Source of the DNA: Mesorhabditis belari
Taxonomy: Eukaryota; Nematoda; Chromadorea; Rhabditida; Rhabditidae
Assembly (NCBI GenBank): GCA_958450365.1
Contig: CAUEEP010000864.1
Coordinates: 186,001-250,000 of the forward strand
Direction of reading: 5' to 3'
DNA: 64,000 nucleotides
Shown here: in pieces, positions 1 through 10,472 of the stretch
Layout: every line of letters begins with the position of its first letter
Position numbering within the stretch: the first letter of the stretch is position 1
Translations under genes and position numbers: made by a program
The notes under the pieces: model-generated
The model's input: only the letters and a program-made list of their open reading frames with translations
Told to the model about the DNA's origin: nothing
The model's database searches: none

Positions 1-344
1 GAAATCTAACTGCCTGCCCCCTTCTAAAAAGTGGCTGAATTTATTAAAGGCAAGAAGGGGTTGTTCATTCACTATCAGTAAATTTAAAAAGCAATTTGTG
101 TAAGAGAGTTTATTTTATTTGTATAAGATCTTATAGAGTTTGTATAAGAGATATTTTAAGATTTGCTAAAAAAATATGCGAACAAAACATAAAAATAATG
201 CCGTTAGCATCGCTCGTTTCTGATAAATGAGAGCTGATACCCATCGGGCAGTTTCTTTTGCACCACCCTAATAGGAAGTGCTTAGTCATGCCAAAAATAA
301 TCCCAAACTTGATGGTGGATTTTGGTGCCTTTTCGAGAGTCTGA
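1..344. other. Left flank, non-coding
   Basis: I see no coding exon here. Positions 82-165 belong to a dispersed repeat rich in GTATAAGAGAG/TTTGTATAAGA that recurs at about 20915-21000, 56310-56395 and, inverted, 61735-61815. The stretch lies just outside the inverted-repeat unit that begins near 345. Confidence 0.5.
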
Positions 345-1364
345 ATGTGCTTCTTCTCGAGTCTCGGATGCCTTTGCGAAAAGGAAGATTTTTAACAACT
401 TTTCCTTGCCAATTCCTTCATTTTATCGGCTCATTGATAGTCAATAAGGGGCTTTCTCCCCCATTAATTCTTTAGGCATCGTTTTTGGCTGCGCAAGAAA
501 TAAAAAATTAAAAGAAAATCGTTGACAGGACCAGCAACAAGTGCAGAATGACAAGGAAAACTTCTTCTTTTTATACTTTATAAGTTTAAAAATTTAATAT
601 ATTTAATTTTTAAAAATTAAAAGAAGAAATTACAAGTGCAGAATGACAAGGAAAACTTCTTCTTTGCAACTAAAACAAATTTGATTAAGCCAAGAAGCGT
701 TTACGAGTTTTGTAAAACAAAAGAAATCCGGTGATTATCTTGGTACTCGATGGTATTTGAAAAATCGACGTACATTAGCTATATTAGAAGTTTTACGCGA
801 ATTTATTTGACTATTTTGCTACAAAAACAGTCAATCAAATTTAAAACATTATCATTCACCAAAGACTGCTTTCATTGGTATCCAGATCATTGAATTCTAT
901 TCCCTGGAGAAGTTCGACTCCATCCAATCTTTGTCAACCTCCGCATAAACTTACTTTTATCCATTCTTCAGCTGCGTAGCTTGTACTTGTACTTCTTCTT
1001 GTACTAGAGTCTTCTCTCACTAATTTCTTTTCTAGAGGTTCTCTTTTTTTGAAGATTAATGTCCATTTTTCCTAGCCCATTCGTTTTAAAAAAGCTCTAA
1101 AAGCTAATATTAACCAATTTCTATTCCAAAAGTTGTTTTTCTAGGTAATTTGAGGGTCTCGAATTCAAATTTTGACATAACCAGCGTGTAAAACCAATTT
1201 GAAAGACAAAACGGCTAAGTCAAATTACAGAAAATTGTTGATTTTTTCTTTGCATATAACTCTGTCCGTTCGCTTCCACAAGCTCTGATGTGCCAAAATT
1301 TTGATTCGACGCCTGTACACGAATGTACAGACACCTTTTTGCAGCTTTTGTAGCTTTTTGCAGC

Positions 1365-1381
1365 TTAGGCTTAGGCTTAGG
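1365..1381 (+). repeat. Short interstitial telomere-like run
   Basis: The bases read TTAGGCTTAGGCTTAGG, nearly three units of the nematode telomere repeat TTAGGC. The same run is in copy 2 of the duplication at about 45363-45379. At this length it could be chance or a remnant of break repair. Confidence 0.4.
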
Positions 1382-1920
1382 TGATTAGATTTGATGATTA
1401 GATGATTAAAATTGATTCGACGGGTCTACGATAGATAAAAATCGCTCTGAAAAGTACACAAATTTTCACTTCTGATTAAGGCCAGTAATTGGCAAATAAT
1501 TAACATAAATTGCTTGTAATTACACTCTTTACTAAGCAAAATTTGATTTGATATTAAGCTATCGTATTGGCCAATTGATCGGTCACTTGATTGGTCACTT
1601 GATTGGTCACTTGATTGATCGTATTGATCAAATGTTGTACTTGAACGCCAGAAGCTTTTTGCTTGTTTTTGAATGTCACCAACCAAAAACTAAAGCTTGA
1701 TCTGAGGCCAAATTGCATTAAAAGCTGCTCAAGAACTCTTTTTTAGTCTTTTAGAAGTCCTAGAGCAAAAGTAAAGCAAAAGCAAAAGTTAAAGTTAAAG
1801 CCAAAGTAGTTCAATTTTCCTTCTGCAGTAATCTTTGCCACTTTTCCCGAATCTCACGAATGCTACAACAACAGTCTCTTCGAGATTTGAGATGTAAACC
1901 TTTTTTGCGGCTTATTCAGC

Positions 1921-2270
1921 AAAGATCTCTTCTACACCAAAAGGTGTAGAAGACGAGAAATTTTCAGCAAAGATCTCTTCTACACCATTTGTGTAGTAGA
2001 GATCTTTTTCAAGATTTCTTTCACTTTCTTCCCAGGACTCTGGGTACCCAAGACTCGGAGTACCCAAGACTTGTAATGGTGTAATGGTGTAGAAGACGAG
2101 AAATCTTGAGCAATGATCACTACTACACTAAATGGTGTAGAAGGCGAGAAATTTTCAGCAAAGATCTCTTCTACACCAAATGGTGTAGAAGACGAGAAAT
2201 TTTCAGCAAAGATCTCTTCTACACCATTTGTGTAGTAGAGATCTTTTTCAAGATTTCTTTCACTTCTTCA
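1921..2270 (+). repeat. Tandem repeat, ~48-bp unit built on GATCTCTTCTACACC
   Basis: The unit runs from GATCTCTTCTACACCAAATG through GTGTAGAAGACGAGAAATT to TTCAGCAAA. Each unit holds its own small hairpin (CTACACCAAATGGTGTAG). The array is interrupted by ACTCTGGGTACCCAAGAC repeats around 2035-2075 and 2278-2305. Open frames through it are an effect of the repeat, not evidence of a gene. Confidence 0.8.
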
Positions 2271-2351
2271 CCAAAATTGGGTACCCAAGACTCTGGGTAC
2301 CAAGGACTTACTATTAAGGGAATCCTTAAGTATTCACAGAAAAATGTTACC

Positions 2352-2545
2352 TCAAACAAATGTTGCAACTACGTGGTATTATGTAGTGGTACCACATGTA
2401 TTATATAGTAGTACCACTATGTGGAACCACATGCGTGGGAGTGGTACCACTATGTGGAACCACATGGGTGGGAGTGGTACCACATAGTGGTACCACATGC
2501 GTGGGAGTGGTACCACTATGTGGTACCACTCCCATGCAGGTAAAA
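2352..2545. repeat. Cluster of GTGGTACCAC palindromes
   Basis: GTGGTACCAC and close variants (GTGGTTCCACATAGTGGTACC read on the other strand) occur many times, spaced by CATGCGTGGGA. The whole stretch can fold on itself in several registers. It is also present at 46398-46591. Confidence 0.8.
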
Positions 2546-2559
2546 ATGTTACCCCAATC

Positions 2560-2795
2560 TATCCGCATCGGATAAGTGATCACAAATGGACGGAATCCAT
2601 CAGCACTTATCCGTCCGAATAAGTGCTGATAAATTAGATCTATTTATCAGCACTTATCCGTCCGGATAGGTGCTGATGGATTCCGTCATTTGTGATCACT
2701 TATCCGGACGGATCTGTGCGGATAGATTCCGTCCATTTGTCAGCACTTATCCGGACGGATAAGTGCTGATAGATTAGGTCTATTTATCAGTAACC
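2560..2795. repeat. Cluster of ATCCGTCCGGAT / ATCAGCACTTAT palindromes
   Basis: The stretch alternates ATCAGCACTTATCCGTCCG with its reverse complement, separated by AAATTAGATCTATTT and AATGGACGGAATCC. It can form large cruciforms. It directly follows the GTGGTACCAC cluster. Copy 2 lies at about 46606-46840. Confidence 0.8.
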
Positions 2796-2925
2796 TCTAA
2801 GGTTGCTTAGTAAACTGTAATATAAAAAGATAGAGAAATTTTCGGTCAGAGTTGACCTACTTACTTCGGTCAAAGATTCCCCTTTCTCTTCTCAAATCTC
2901 AAGTCTATCCATGTTTTGATCTTCT

Positions 2926-2992
2926 CAGTCTTTCTTTCTCTCTTCTTTCTTTCTTTCTTGCTTTCTTCTTTCTTTCTTTCTTTCTTTCATTT
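2926..2992 (+). repeat. CTTT-rich microsatellite
   Basis: A pyrimidine tract of CTTT/TTTC units, repeated at about 46972-47038 in copy 2. The flank 2873-3280 is also present as a single diverged copy at 24948-25312. Confidence 0.8.
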
Positions 2993-5880
2993 TCCTATTG
3001 TATCAGCTCTAGACACTCTGTGCCAAAAGTAAACGTTTTCCATGGCTTTCCGATTAAAATTTTTGTTCTGTCCTTTTTCAGAGATATTATTTCTCAAAAT
3101 AACTTATCTATTTTTAAATCTAGATAAGAACTTAGGGGAGATTCTCATACCGTAAATACTGTAATAGTACCCCCTTCAAGTTCATCAAAAAATCTGGAAA
3201 GAAACTGGTTTGAGCCGTGAGTCTACAAATGTCATTAGATTTATATCATTTCTAAAGAAGAATAATAACTTGTAACTAACATTAACTAGTAATAACTAAC
3301 ATTTATTCTGCATTAACGATTATACCACGAGTACCACCACGAGCATTTGAGCATGCTCGCAGGCGTTTCGAGAAGGCGTCAACGTTGGCGAGCAAATAGC
3401 TGTTCCCAGACTTCGACACACAAGATTTTTACCTATTCAGATTTTCGAACTTGTCGAATCAGTAGATTGTAAAATTGGACTAGACGAGGAGTGGGACTTT
3501 GTAAGGACTTTGCCTAAGGCAAATTGGAACAAGATGAGAAGACACAGATTGAAATGAATGAAAGAATTAGGCTTGAAAGTGAGTAAGCTTAACAAGGAGG
3601 CCATTTGATTGATGATTTTAAGGAAACAAGTTGGAAATGTGAAGGATTTTGTTTGAATTCGGTTTAGAACTGGCTGTCAATTGGAGCACATCGTCGGGGT
3701 TTTCCGTCAATACGGATGTGACGAGATTGCTCGGTTGATGGGCATCTGTGGAGCGAATCACATGGAATCTCGGGACCTCAGCGCCTAGAAATTGGAGATG
3801 AGTAAAGTGTAGATGAAATCCGATTACTTGCACTGACTTGCACTGACTCAATGCAAGTATAAAATATCACCTGAATGTAACTAACTCTAGTCTGAGCCTG
3901 AGCCTGAGCCTGAGACAATTTTGCTACAACAACAGTCAAGCAAGTCAATTTCTCAACTTCTACAGAACTCTTTCAAACTTGAAGTTTAGATAAAGTTTTG
4001 TTTTTAGAAAAAAAATTTTAGAAAACTACCGCTACCAGTTTTCCCTTTAGCCCAATTTTAGTCTGATTTTTTTAAGGTTTGTGATTTGCAGATTGAATTT
4101 GACTAAAATTAAGCTGATCAATTGAAAGCTGAACGTTCGAAGAAAGTCATTTTCAAAACTAGGTGACCTCTAGGAAGGAAATTAGTGAGAGAAGACTCCA
4201 TTACAAGCTACGATGCTGAAGAATGAATAAACGTAGGTCTATGCAAAGGTTGACAAAAATTGGATGGAGTCGAACTTCTCCATGTGATAGAATTCAATGA
4301 TTTGGATATCAATGAGAGCATTCTTTGGTGAATGATAATGTTTTAAATTTCGTTGACTGTTGTTGTAGCAAAATAGTCAAATAAATTAGTATAAAACTTC
4401 TAACTACCGTTACCAGTTTTCCCTTTAGCTCAATTTTAGTCTGATTTTTTGAGGCTTGTGATTTGCAGATTGAATTTGACTAAAATTGAGCTGATCAATT
4501 GAAAGCTAGCAGTTTGAAGACATTAATTTTCAAAAAAAAGAGGACATCTAGAAATGAAATTAGTGAGAGAAGACTCTAGTACAAGAAGAAGTACAAGTAC
4601 AAGCTACGAAGCTGAAGCATGGATAAAAGTAAGTTTATGCAGAGATTGACAAAGATTGGATGGAGTCGAACTTCTCCAGGGAATAGAATTCAATGATCTG
4701 GATACCAATGAAAGCATTCTTTGGTGAATGATAATGTTTTAAATTCGATTGACTGTTTTTGTAGCAAAACAGTCAAATAAATTGGCGTAAAACTTCTAAT
4801 ATAGCTAATGTACGTCGATTTTTCAAATACCATCGAGTACCAAGATAATCACCGGATTTCTTTTGTTTTACAAAACTCGTAAACGCTTCTTGGCTTAATC
4901 AAATTCGTTTTAGTTGCAAAGAAGAAGTTTTCCTTGTCATTCTGCACTTGTTGCTGGTCCTGTCAACGATTTTCTTTTAATGTTTTATTTCAAAACACCA
5001 ACGATCCCAAAAACATCACTTTTCTTGCAGTGGAAAATGGAATCTCGGGACCTCAGCGCCTAGAAATTGGAGATGAGAAAAGTGTAGATGAAAGCCGATT
5101 AAGTCGGCTAACAGCTGGAGTTAAGTGGAGTTTGATCAAGTTTATCTTACTATTGACTTATTTACTTATTGATTTATTGACTATCAATGAGCCGATAAAA
5201 TGAAGGAATTGGCAAGGAAAAGTTGTTAAAAATCTTCCTTTTCGCAAAGGCATCCGAGACTCGAGAAGAAGCACATTCTCTCGAGGAAGCACAGCTCACT
5301 GATCGTTTTTGCTGAAAAAGCTTGGACTTATTACCGTGATACAACACCTTCTAACAGCTTATACCCTTTGTTTTATTTGGTCAAGTTCTGCATTATATTT
5401 TTGACACCACTGTGCACTTTTGGATAAGTTTTTGAACTTAGAAGGGAACGATGAGATTTTGCAATCGCGAAATGAAAAAGAAACGGAACTCCTGTTAGTC
5501 ATATAAACAAATTAGGTCAGCAAAAGGGATTTCCCGCTTTCGCAGAGATCTTTTTTGGATAGAAGATACGCCGCAACAAAGGTTGACATCTCGAATCTCA
5601 AAGAATCGTGAGATTCGGGCAAATATTACTGTAGGGAAAAAATTGAAGGACCTCTAGGACCTCGAAAACAGTAAAAAAGAGTTCTTGAGTAGCTTTTAAT
5701 GCAATTTGGGATCAGATAAAGCTTTAGTTTTTGGTTGGTGACATTCTAAAAGCAAGCAAAAAGCTTCGCGAAATGAAAAAGCAGGGGGGACTCTTGTTGG
5801 TCAGATAAACAAATTAGGTTACCAGAAAGGATTTCCCACTTTAGGAGAGATTTGTTTTTGGATAGGCCGCAAAAAAGGTT

Positions 5881-6144
5881 TCATTTCGAAGAATCGTGTG
5901 GTTCAGGAAAAGTGGCAAAGATTATTGTGAAAGAAAATTCGACTAGTTTTACTTTCCAGGGCCTTCCAGTTTTACTAATTTTTTCAACTTCAGCAAACCA
6001 TCCTATCACCACAAACGCACAGCTCAACCATCCATCTCGGAAGAATCGAAAACAGTAGAGAATCATATCTCCGTATTCAAAATCTTTTACGCAATCCCAA
6101 CAATTTACGACCGAATGTGCTTCTTCTCGAGTCTCGGATGTCAT
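5881..6144 (-). other. Unassigned conserved ORF, 87 codons
   Basis: This reading frame opens with ATG and gives a peptide with two nearby cysteines (VVNCWDC), an aromatic stretch (DMILYCFRFFRDGW) and a hydrophobic run (SCAFVVIGWF). An identical ORF is in copy 2 at 49915-50178. The plus-strand frame over the same bases is open too and is longer in copy 2, so which strand codes, if either does, cannot be decided from the window. No family is recognised. Confidence 0.2.
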
Positions 6145-6878
6145 TTGTCGAAAGGTAGATTTTTAAATGAATTCATTTACCTTACGAAAATCTCTTTCTT
6201 GCCAGATCCTTTATTTCTTTCTTCATATCATTCAAGAAGGCTAAGATAGTCATTGATAGCCAATAAGGCTTAGATAAACTTGATCAAACTTAACTCAACT
6301 CCAGCTGTTAACCGGCTGATAATCGAATTTTATCTACGCTTTACTCATCTCCAATTTCTAGGTTCTTAGCTCCCAAAATTTCATGTGATTCGCTCTACAG
6401 ATGCCCATCAACCGAGAAAATGTTAAGAAAAGCAAGAAAATCAAAGAAAATATCAAGAGAAACAAGAAAAACAAGAAAAACAAAGGAAAATGTCAAGAGA
6501 AACCAAGAATCTCAAGCTCTAAAGTGGAAATCATTTCAATTTTTATTCCTTTCTAGCTAAAAATTTCGAATTTTACCTCAAATCTTGACACTTTTTAAGA
6601 GTTTTCAGAGTTTCGAGTTTCCAAAAAAGAATCATTTCCGAAATTTCGCGTAAAAAACAGTAAAAGAAACCGTTAAAGCTTGTAGATTTCGTTTCTTTCT
6701 CTCAAAAAACCCCCAAATTTCCCTGTTGAAACTTCCATTGGATTTTTTGCTATTACTAAGCTAATTAAAAATTTGATTTTTAATTAATTTCAATTGTTTT
6801 TTTTGACGTCAGTAATGGAAAGCATAGAAAAAGACAGGTGTTATTTTAAAGCAAAACGTCTGGAATGACTTGTGATAG

Positions 6879-7112
6879 AAAAAAAGGAAAGCTTCTAATG
6901 AGAAAAAAGGAAGAGATTATTGCATTGTCACAGATTCAATTTTGAGTCTAGACTTTGAAATTCCCATTGTATTGGATGGAGGATTGGAGGATGAAAGACC
7001 TGGGGATTGTTCGGGTTTTGTTCAAGCTGAGGTTCATTTTTCGTTCGATCGAGTTACAGTCGAAAAGCCGAGTTTTCATGATTGTGCCCAAGTCTGTATA
7101 ATAATAGATTGA
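6879..7112 (+). CDS. Coding-like segment, SLDFEIPIVLDGG type (copy 1)
   Basis: I do not recognise the family. The frame is open from a stop at 6876 to TGA at 7110-7112. It encodes an acidic segment with SLDFEIPIVLDGG, then LEDERPGDCSG, FVQAEVHFSFDR and a Cys-containing end (FHDCAQVCIIID). Copy 2 (50908-51147) has the same frame. Fragments of the same DNA recur at about 17640-17760, 18120-18250, 39885-39990, 55845-55960, 62150-62275 and 63180-63300, several with broken frames. At 11060-11140 a diverged relative reads MSLEFEIVPNALDGE. The conserved SL-x-FEI...LDG pattern between diverged copies suggests protein-level constraint at some time. No start codon or flanking exon is certain. Confidence 0.35.
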   Translation, partial: KKRKASNEKKGRDYCIVTDSILSLDFEIPIVLDGGLEDERPGDCSGFVQAEVHFSFDRVTVEKPSFHDCAQVCIIID

Positions 7113-8429
7113 CAAGTTGAAAGTTGCCAATCTACTCATTGCACTTTTAGAAATAATGCCAAGGGCGCCAATTAATCTACAGTTTCTACCAATAAAAAAG
7201 GCCCATTTATTCTCTAAAACCGAGTTTTCATAATTGTGCGTCAGCCTATAGTATAGTAGACGTTTAAGGTAATGTGCATGGCATTTTAAAGAGAAAAACA
7301 CTTGTTTAGTACTTGCTTATTCCTTTTTAATACACTTGTTTAGTAGTTTTATATTATTGAGTATATTACCTCATGAAGATGATCCATCACAAAAAGTATC
7401 CTCAAAAGGACTTTTCGTCGATGCTCGAACACCGATTTAATCCGGTCACAAATGATATCCGGTGTGCCAGGATCCACTAAGTTTTGCACAACACAAGTTT
7501 TCCGTAACTCGCTATATCTTTTTGAGTCTTTCGAAAGGTTTGTGCTGGGAGGTGCAACGGAGTATGTAAAATTTTTGCTTATTAAAGACGGAAATCGTTT
7601 ATAGAAGAAAAAGAAAAACACTATCGCAGGTGATCTGCCTCGTTTGATAAGAAAACAAATCGATACGGCAACGAAACTGTAAACTGTTCTGGCGTTCTTA
7701 AAAACAGAACACTTCCGGCAGCAAATAATCGAGAATTTGTTAGGTTGGATAAACTCAGTTCAAACCATTAGCTTTATTCGAAAAAGGTTAAAACACTATC
7801 CCAATAAACCCATAAAATATAAATTAACATGTCAATGAGGTGCTTGCGATTCGAGGCTAATCGTCTTGCTCGCTTGCTGCAGGGAGCCAACCACGACACT
7901 TCTTTTCATCGCACCTATAAATTTTTCAAAACAGTAAACCAGAAAATGGAATCATCACTCACCAACATTTGGTCCTTCCTTTCTTTGAGTTCTTTGGCTT
8001 AACGGTTGTAGGATAGTAGTTAAGGGTGAGTTCCTCGCCTAAAAATCATCCAAGTAATATTTATATGTTTTTTTGTAGAAATCATCCAACGTCGAATGTA
8101 ATGAGAATCCAAAAATAGAGAGATTTATTTTTTGCAGCTTTTAATCTCAAGGCAAGGATGAAGTCCACGATTTACCTGGCTGCCTAGCAACAGTCCGGTC
8201 CTAATGTTTGCTATTGGTTGGGGACTTTTTGTTAGTCTAAAAAGTTGGCCGAAAATTCTTTGGACACTTTGTCATAAATTGTCATAAATTTTTTAAATGA
8301 AAAGCTTATGAATTAATTAATAGTTTGCTTCAAATAGAAGATCTTTATTGCTATAAAACGTATAAAAGATATCAAGGGCGAGAGAATTTGAACCGAGAAA
8401 GATTGAAGAAAAAAATGAAGGGTGCATGA

Positions 8430-9239
8430 GAGCATCACACTTTAGAGCATCACACTTTCAACAACACATTGGTCGACGAAAGTGTGCTTGACGACGATTG
8501 TATTATTATCACTGATGACTTGGATGAAGTAACTTGTAAATGGTGTTTTAAAAATTGATTTATTTAGCATGCTCTTTTGGATGAAGTGCCCAAAATTAAT
8601 GAAATTAATCAGCAGAAAGAGGTAAGAGTTTGTGAAGTGAATTTGTTTCGGAATATTTGCCAGATCTGGCACGAATGAACAGAAATTGAAGCTAAAATAA
8701 CTTCTGTCTATTTAGACAGAGTGTGCCGCCGGTGACAATGAAGCCTAAATTTTGAAGACGCTGAGGATAGCCCAAACATGCACGATGACCAATTAACAAT
8801 TGAATCGCTGTTTGAAAGAACTGATGAGAAAGAGGAGGTGACCACCGAATGCGCATCGAATATTACAGAAATGGACAATTTAACGATTCTTTGCTGTATT
8901 CCTAAATTTAAATATTATGAACTCCTAAATTTACTTCGTCACTCACTTTCTATGCTCAAGCATATGTCGAACAAGGTCTGGTACTTCGTTCCCGGAAACC
9001 GGCTTTTACATTCCAAACAGAAATATTTGTCTTTCGTTCCGTGGATCATTTCGTGGAACATGTGGTCAGCATCCGTTTTTACTTCCATTTGACAAAGCTT
9101 AACATTTGATGTAAGCGTTAGTTTTTGCTTGTGTTTACCTCAGAGCTTACTGTCACAACTTGTTGCGGTTGAGCCTGAGGATGCTTCGAAGGGAGAACCT
9201 GAAAATTCTGAAAATTTTTTTAATTTGAGGAGAAAATAA
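8430..9239 (+). CDS. Putative multi-exon gene of the duplication (copy 1)
   Basis: Three segments join in phase 0. The first, 8430-8528, ends in an acidic tail VDESVLDDDCIIITDD before GTAACT. The second, 8568-8621, follows TTATTTAG and ends before GTAAGAG. The third, 8716-8748, follows TCTATTTAG and reaches a stop. A 104-codon frame follows at 8778-9092 (MHDDQLTIESLFERTDEKEE...). A further segment after a CAG acceptor, 9144-9239, ends in ENFFNLRRK and TAA. The DDDCIIITDD stretch has the form of a SUMO-interacting motif: a hydrophobic core flanked by acids. A TATAAAACGTATAAAAG stretch at about 8350 could be a promoter. The function is unknown. Copy 2 carries a 16-bp tandem duplication in the second exon that would shift the frame, which argues against both copies being functional. 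Confidence 0.35.
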
Positions 9240-9291
9240 TGCGCGTTTTGAATTCAGCATCAGGAATTGAAAAGGAAATTCAAGCCAACTC

Positions 9292-9519
9292 ATGATTCAC
9301 TCATGCTCAATTCAAAAAAGCGGCTATTTTGGCTCCAAAAATCCTCAATTTTTGATTGATGGAATCAGGGATTTGGGTCTAGGCTTACTTATGGATATTA
9401 TCGAAATGGCATGCTTATGTTTGCCCGTTCAGATCTCCGCTTCTAGAACAGCAACTGTTCTAGAAAATTGTTTCATTGGAAAGTCAAGAATATCAGCTTT
9501 TGATTGCTATTTTACATAG
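9292..9519 (+). other. Coding-like segment with FIGKSRISAFDCY
   Basis: The frame starts at ATG and reads 75 codons, ending QISASRTATVLENCFIGKSR-ISAFDCYFT. The last third has a diverged, inverted relative at 53850-53985 that reads WFVGKPRMSAFECYL. Differences between the two are conservative (I/V, S/P, I/M, D/E, F/L), so this frame was probably translated in an ancestor. An inverted copy of the 3' part, with flank, lies at 26030-26236. The pattern faintly recalls FLYWCH-type domains (GKP-K/R-x-S...Y) but I cannot assign it. Confidence 0.3.
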
Positions 9520-9856
9520 CAATATGTAATGACTAAGCAGCTTAAAACCTTTATTGATACTTATCGATATCGATAAGCTTTCGATATTCGATAGCTAACT
9601 AAATCGTAACTCCGATCAATAATTAAGTAACTTTTTAAGGCACTCGCGCCGAAGATGGGGAAAAAGACATCGATAAAAATCAAGAAATCAATTCTATAGC
9701 TACTAGAGCCTCTAAAGCCTCTAGAGCTTTCAAAGCTTATCTAGAGCTTCCAGAGTGTTTCTATGCGCTTAGGTATCAAATTAAGGTAGAGAGAATAAGT
9801 GATTTTTTGAGATATAATACATCTTTTTAGCATTAACCAGCGCTTAGAAAAAATTA

Positions 9857-10472
9857 TTAAAAGATGATGACACTCAAGCGCCCAGAAACAGTGTTGTGTT
9901 GAGATTGATTTGCTTGAGTGTAAACTTGGACCGCGGTACCTGTGGAGTATTCGGGGTTCAATATATCATTGGAAAATATCAATACATTTCTGACAATGTT
10001 CCAAAGTACATCTTCGTATCTGTTTGCTTTAACCGTTTCTTTTTCTGTGAAATAAAAAGCTTGCCGAGAATCAATGATCATCAAGTGAGCTTTTTCTCTC
10101 CTTTTTCTCCTTTTTCTCCTTTCTCTCCTTTTTCTCTTCTTTTTCTCTTCTTTTTCTCTTTTCCACAAATTTGTGGCAATTGGCGGGTTTCCAGAAAAAA
10201 GAATTGAATTTGTCTTTCAAAGAATTTATATAAATGATAACGGTTAATTTATAACTTGAAAACGTTTTCCGATCGTCAACTTGTAATAAACTTAGCTGCT
10301 TTATCGACTTTGCTAAAGAGTGACTCAGCCAGTAGATGCTACAGTAACCATAACTATAGACACTATCGTAATCCGTAACCAAGTTACGCGACGTTACTGC
10401 CTTGCAGTACCAAATATTTTCCACCGTAGTCATCGAGATTACTGTAAGCTTGACAAGCTGGTATGATATCAC
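9857..10472 (-). pseudogene. K/R/E-rich ORF, split by a frameshift (copy 1)
   Basis: In copy 2 (54264-54878) the minus strand has one open frame of 204 codons with a Lys/Arg/Glu tract encoded by a GAAAAG-type microsatellite. In copy 1 a one-base length difference in that tract splits it into two overlapping frames (10071-10472 and 9857-10168). No domain is recognised. Because the state depends on microsatellite length and the composition is low-complexity, the ORF may be fortuitous. Confidence 0.2.

Larger units (their letters stand above)
345..5280. repeat. ~5-kb unit bounded by long inverted repeats (copy 1)
   Basis: The outer ends match in inverse orientation. The GTGCTTCTTCTCGAGTCTCGG motif region and the following block ending at GATAGTCAATAA (about 345-447) reappear reversed at 5183-5280. 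The next block, 505-1075 (GTTGACAGGACCAGCAACAAG and onward), reappears reversed at about 4495-4990, and a further diverged inverse copy lies at 4080-4400. The middle holds tandem repeats and palindrome clusters. I found no transposase inside. This could be a non-autonomous foldback-type element or simply an inverted duplication; the exact ends and any target-site duplication are not clear to me. Confidence 0.55.

Noticed and set aside
2106..2408. 100-codon ORF (116 in copy 2) with repeated KWCRRREIFSKDL
   Set aside because: A by-product of the 48-bp tandem repeat being a multiple of three; there is no start context or family.
2352..2795. CRISPR-like spacing of palindromic repeats
   Set aside because: Spacers are themselves repeated and self-complementary, there are no cas genes, and the genome is eukaryotic.
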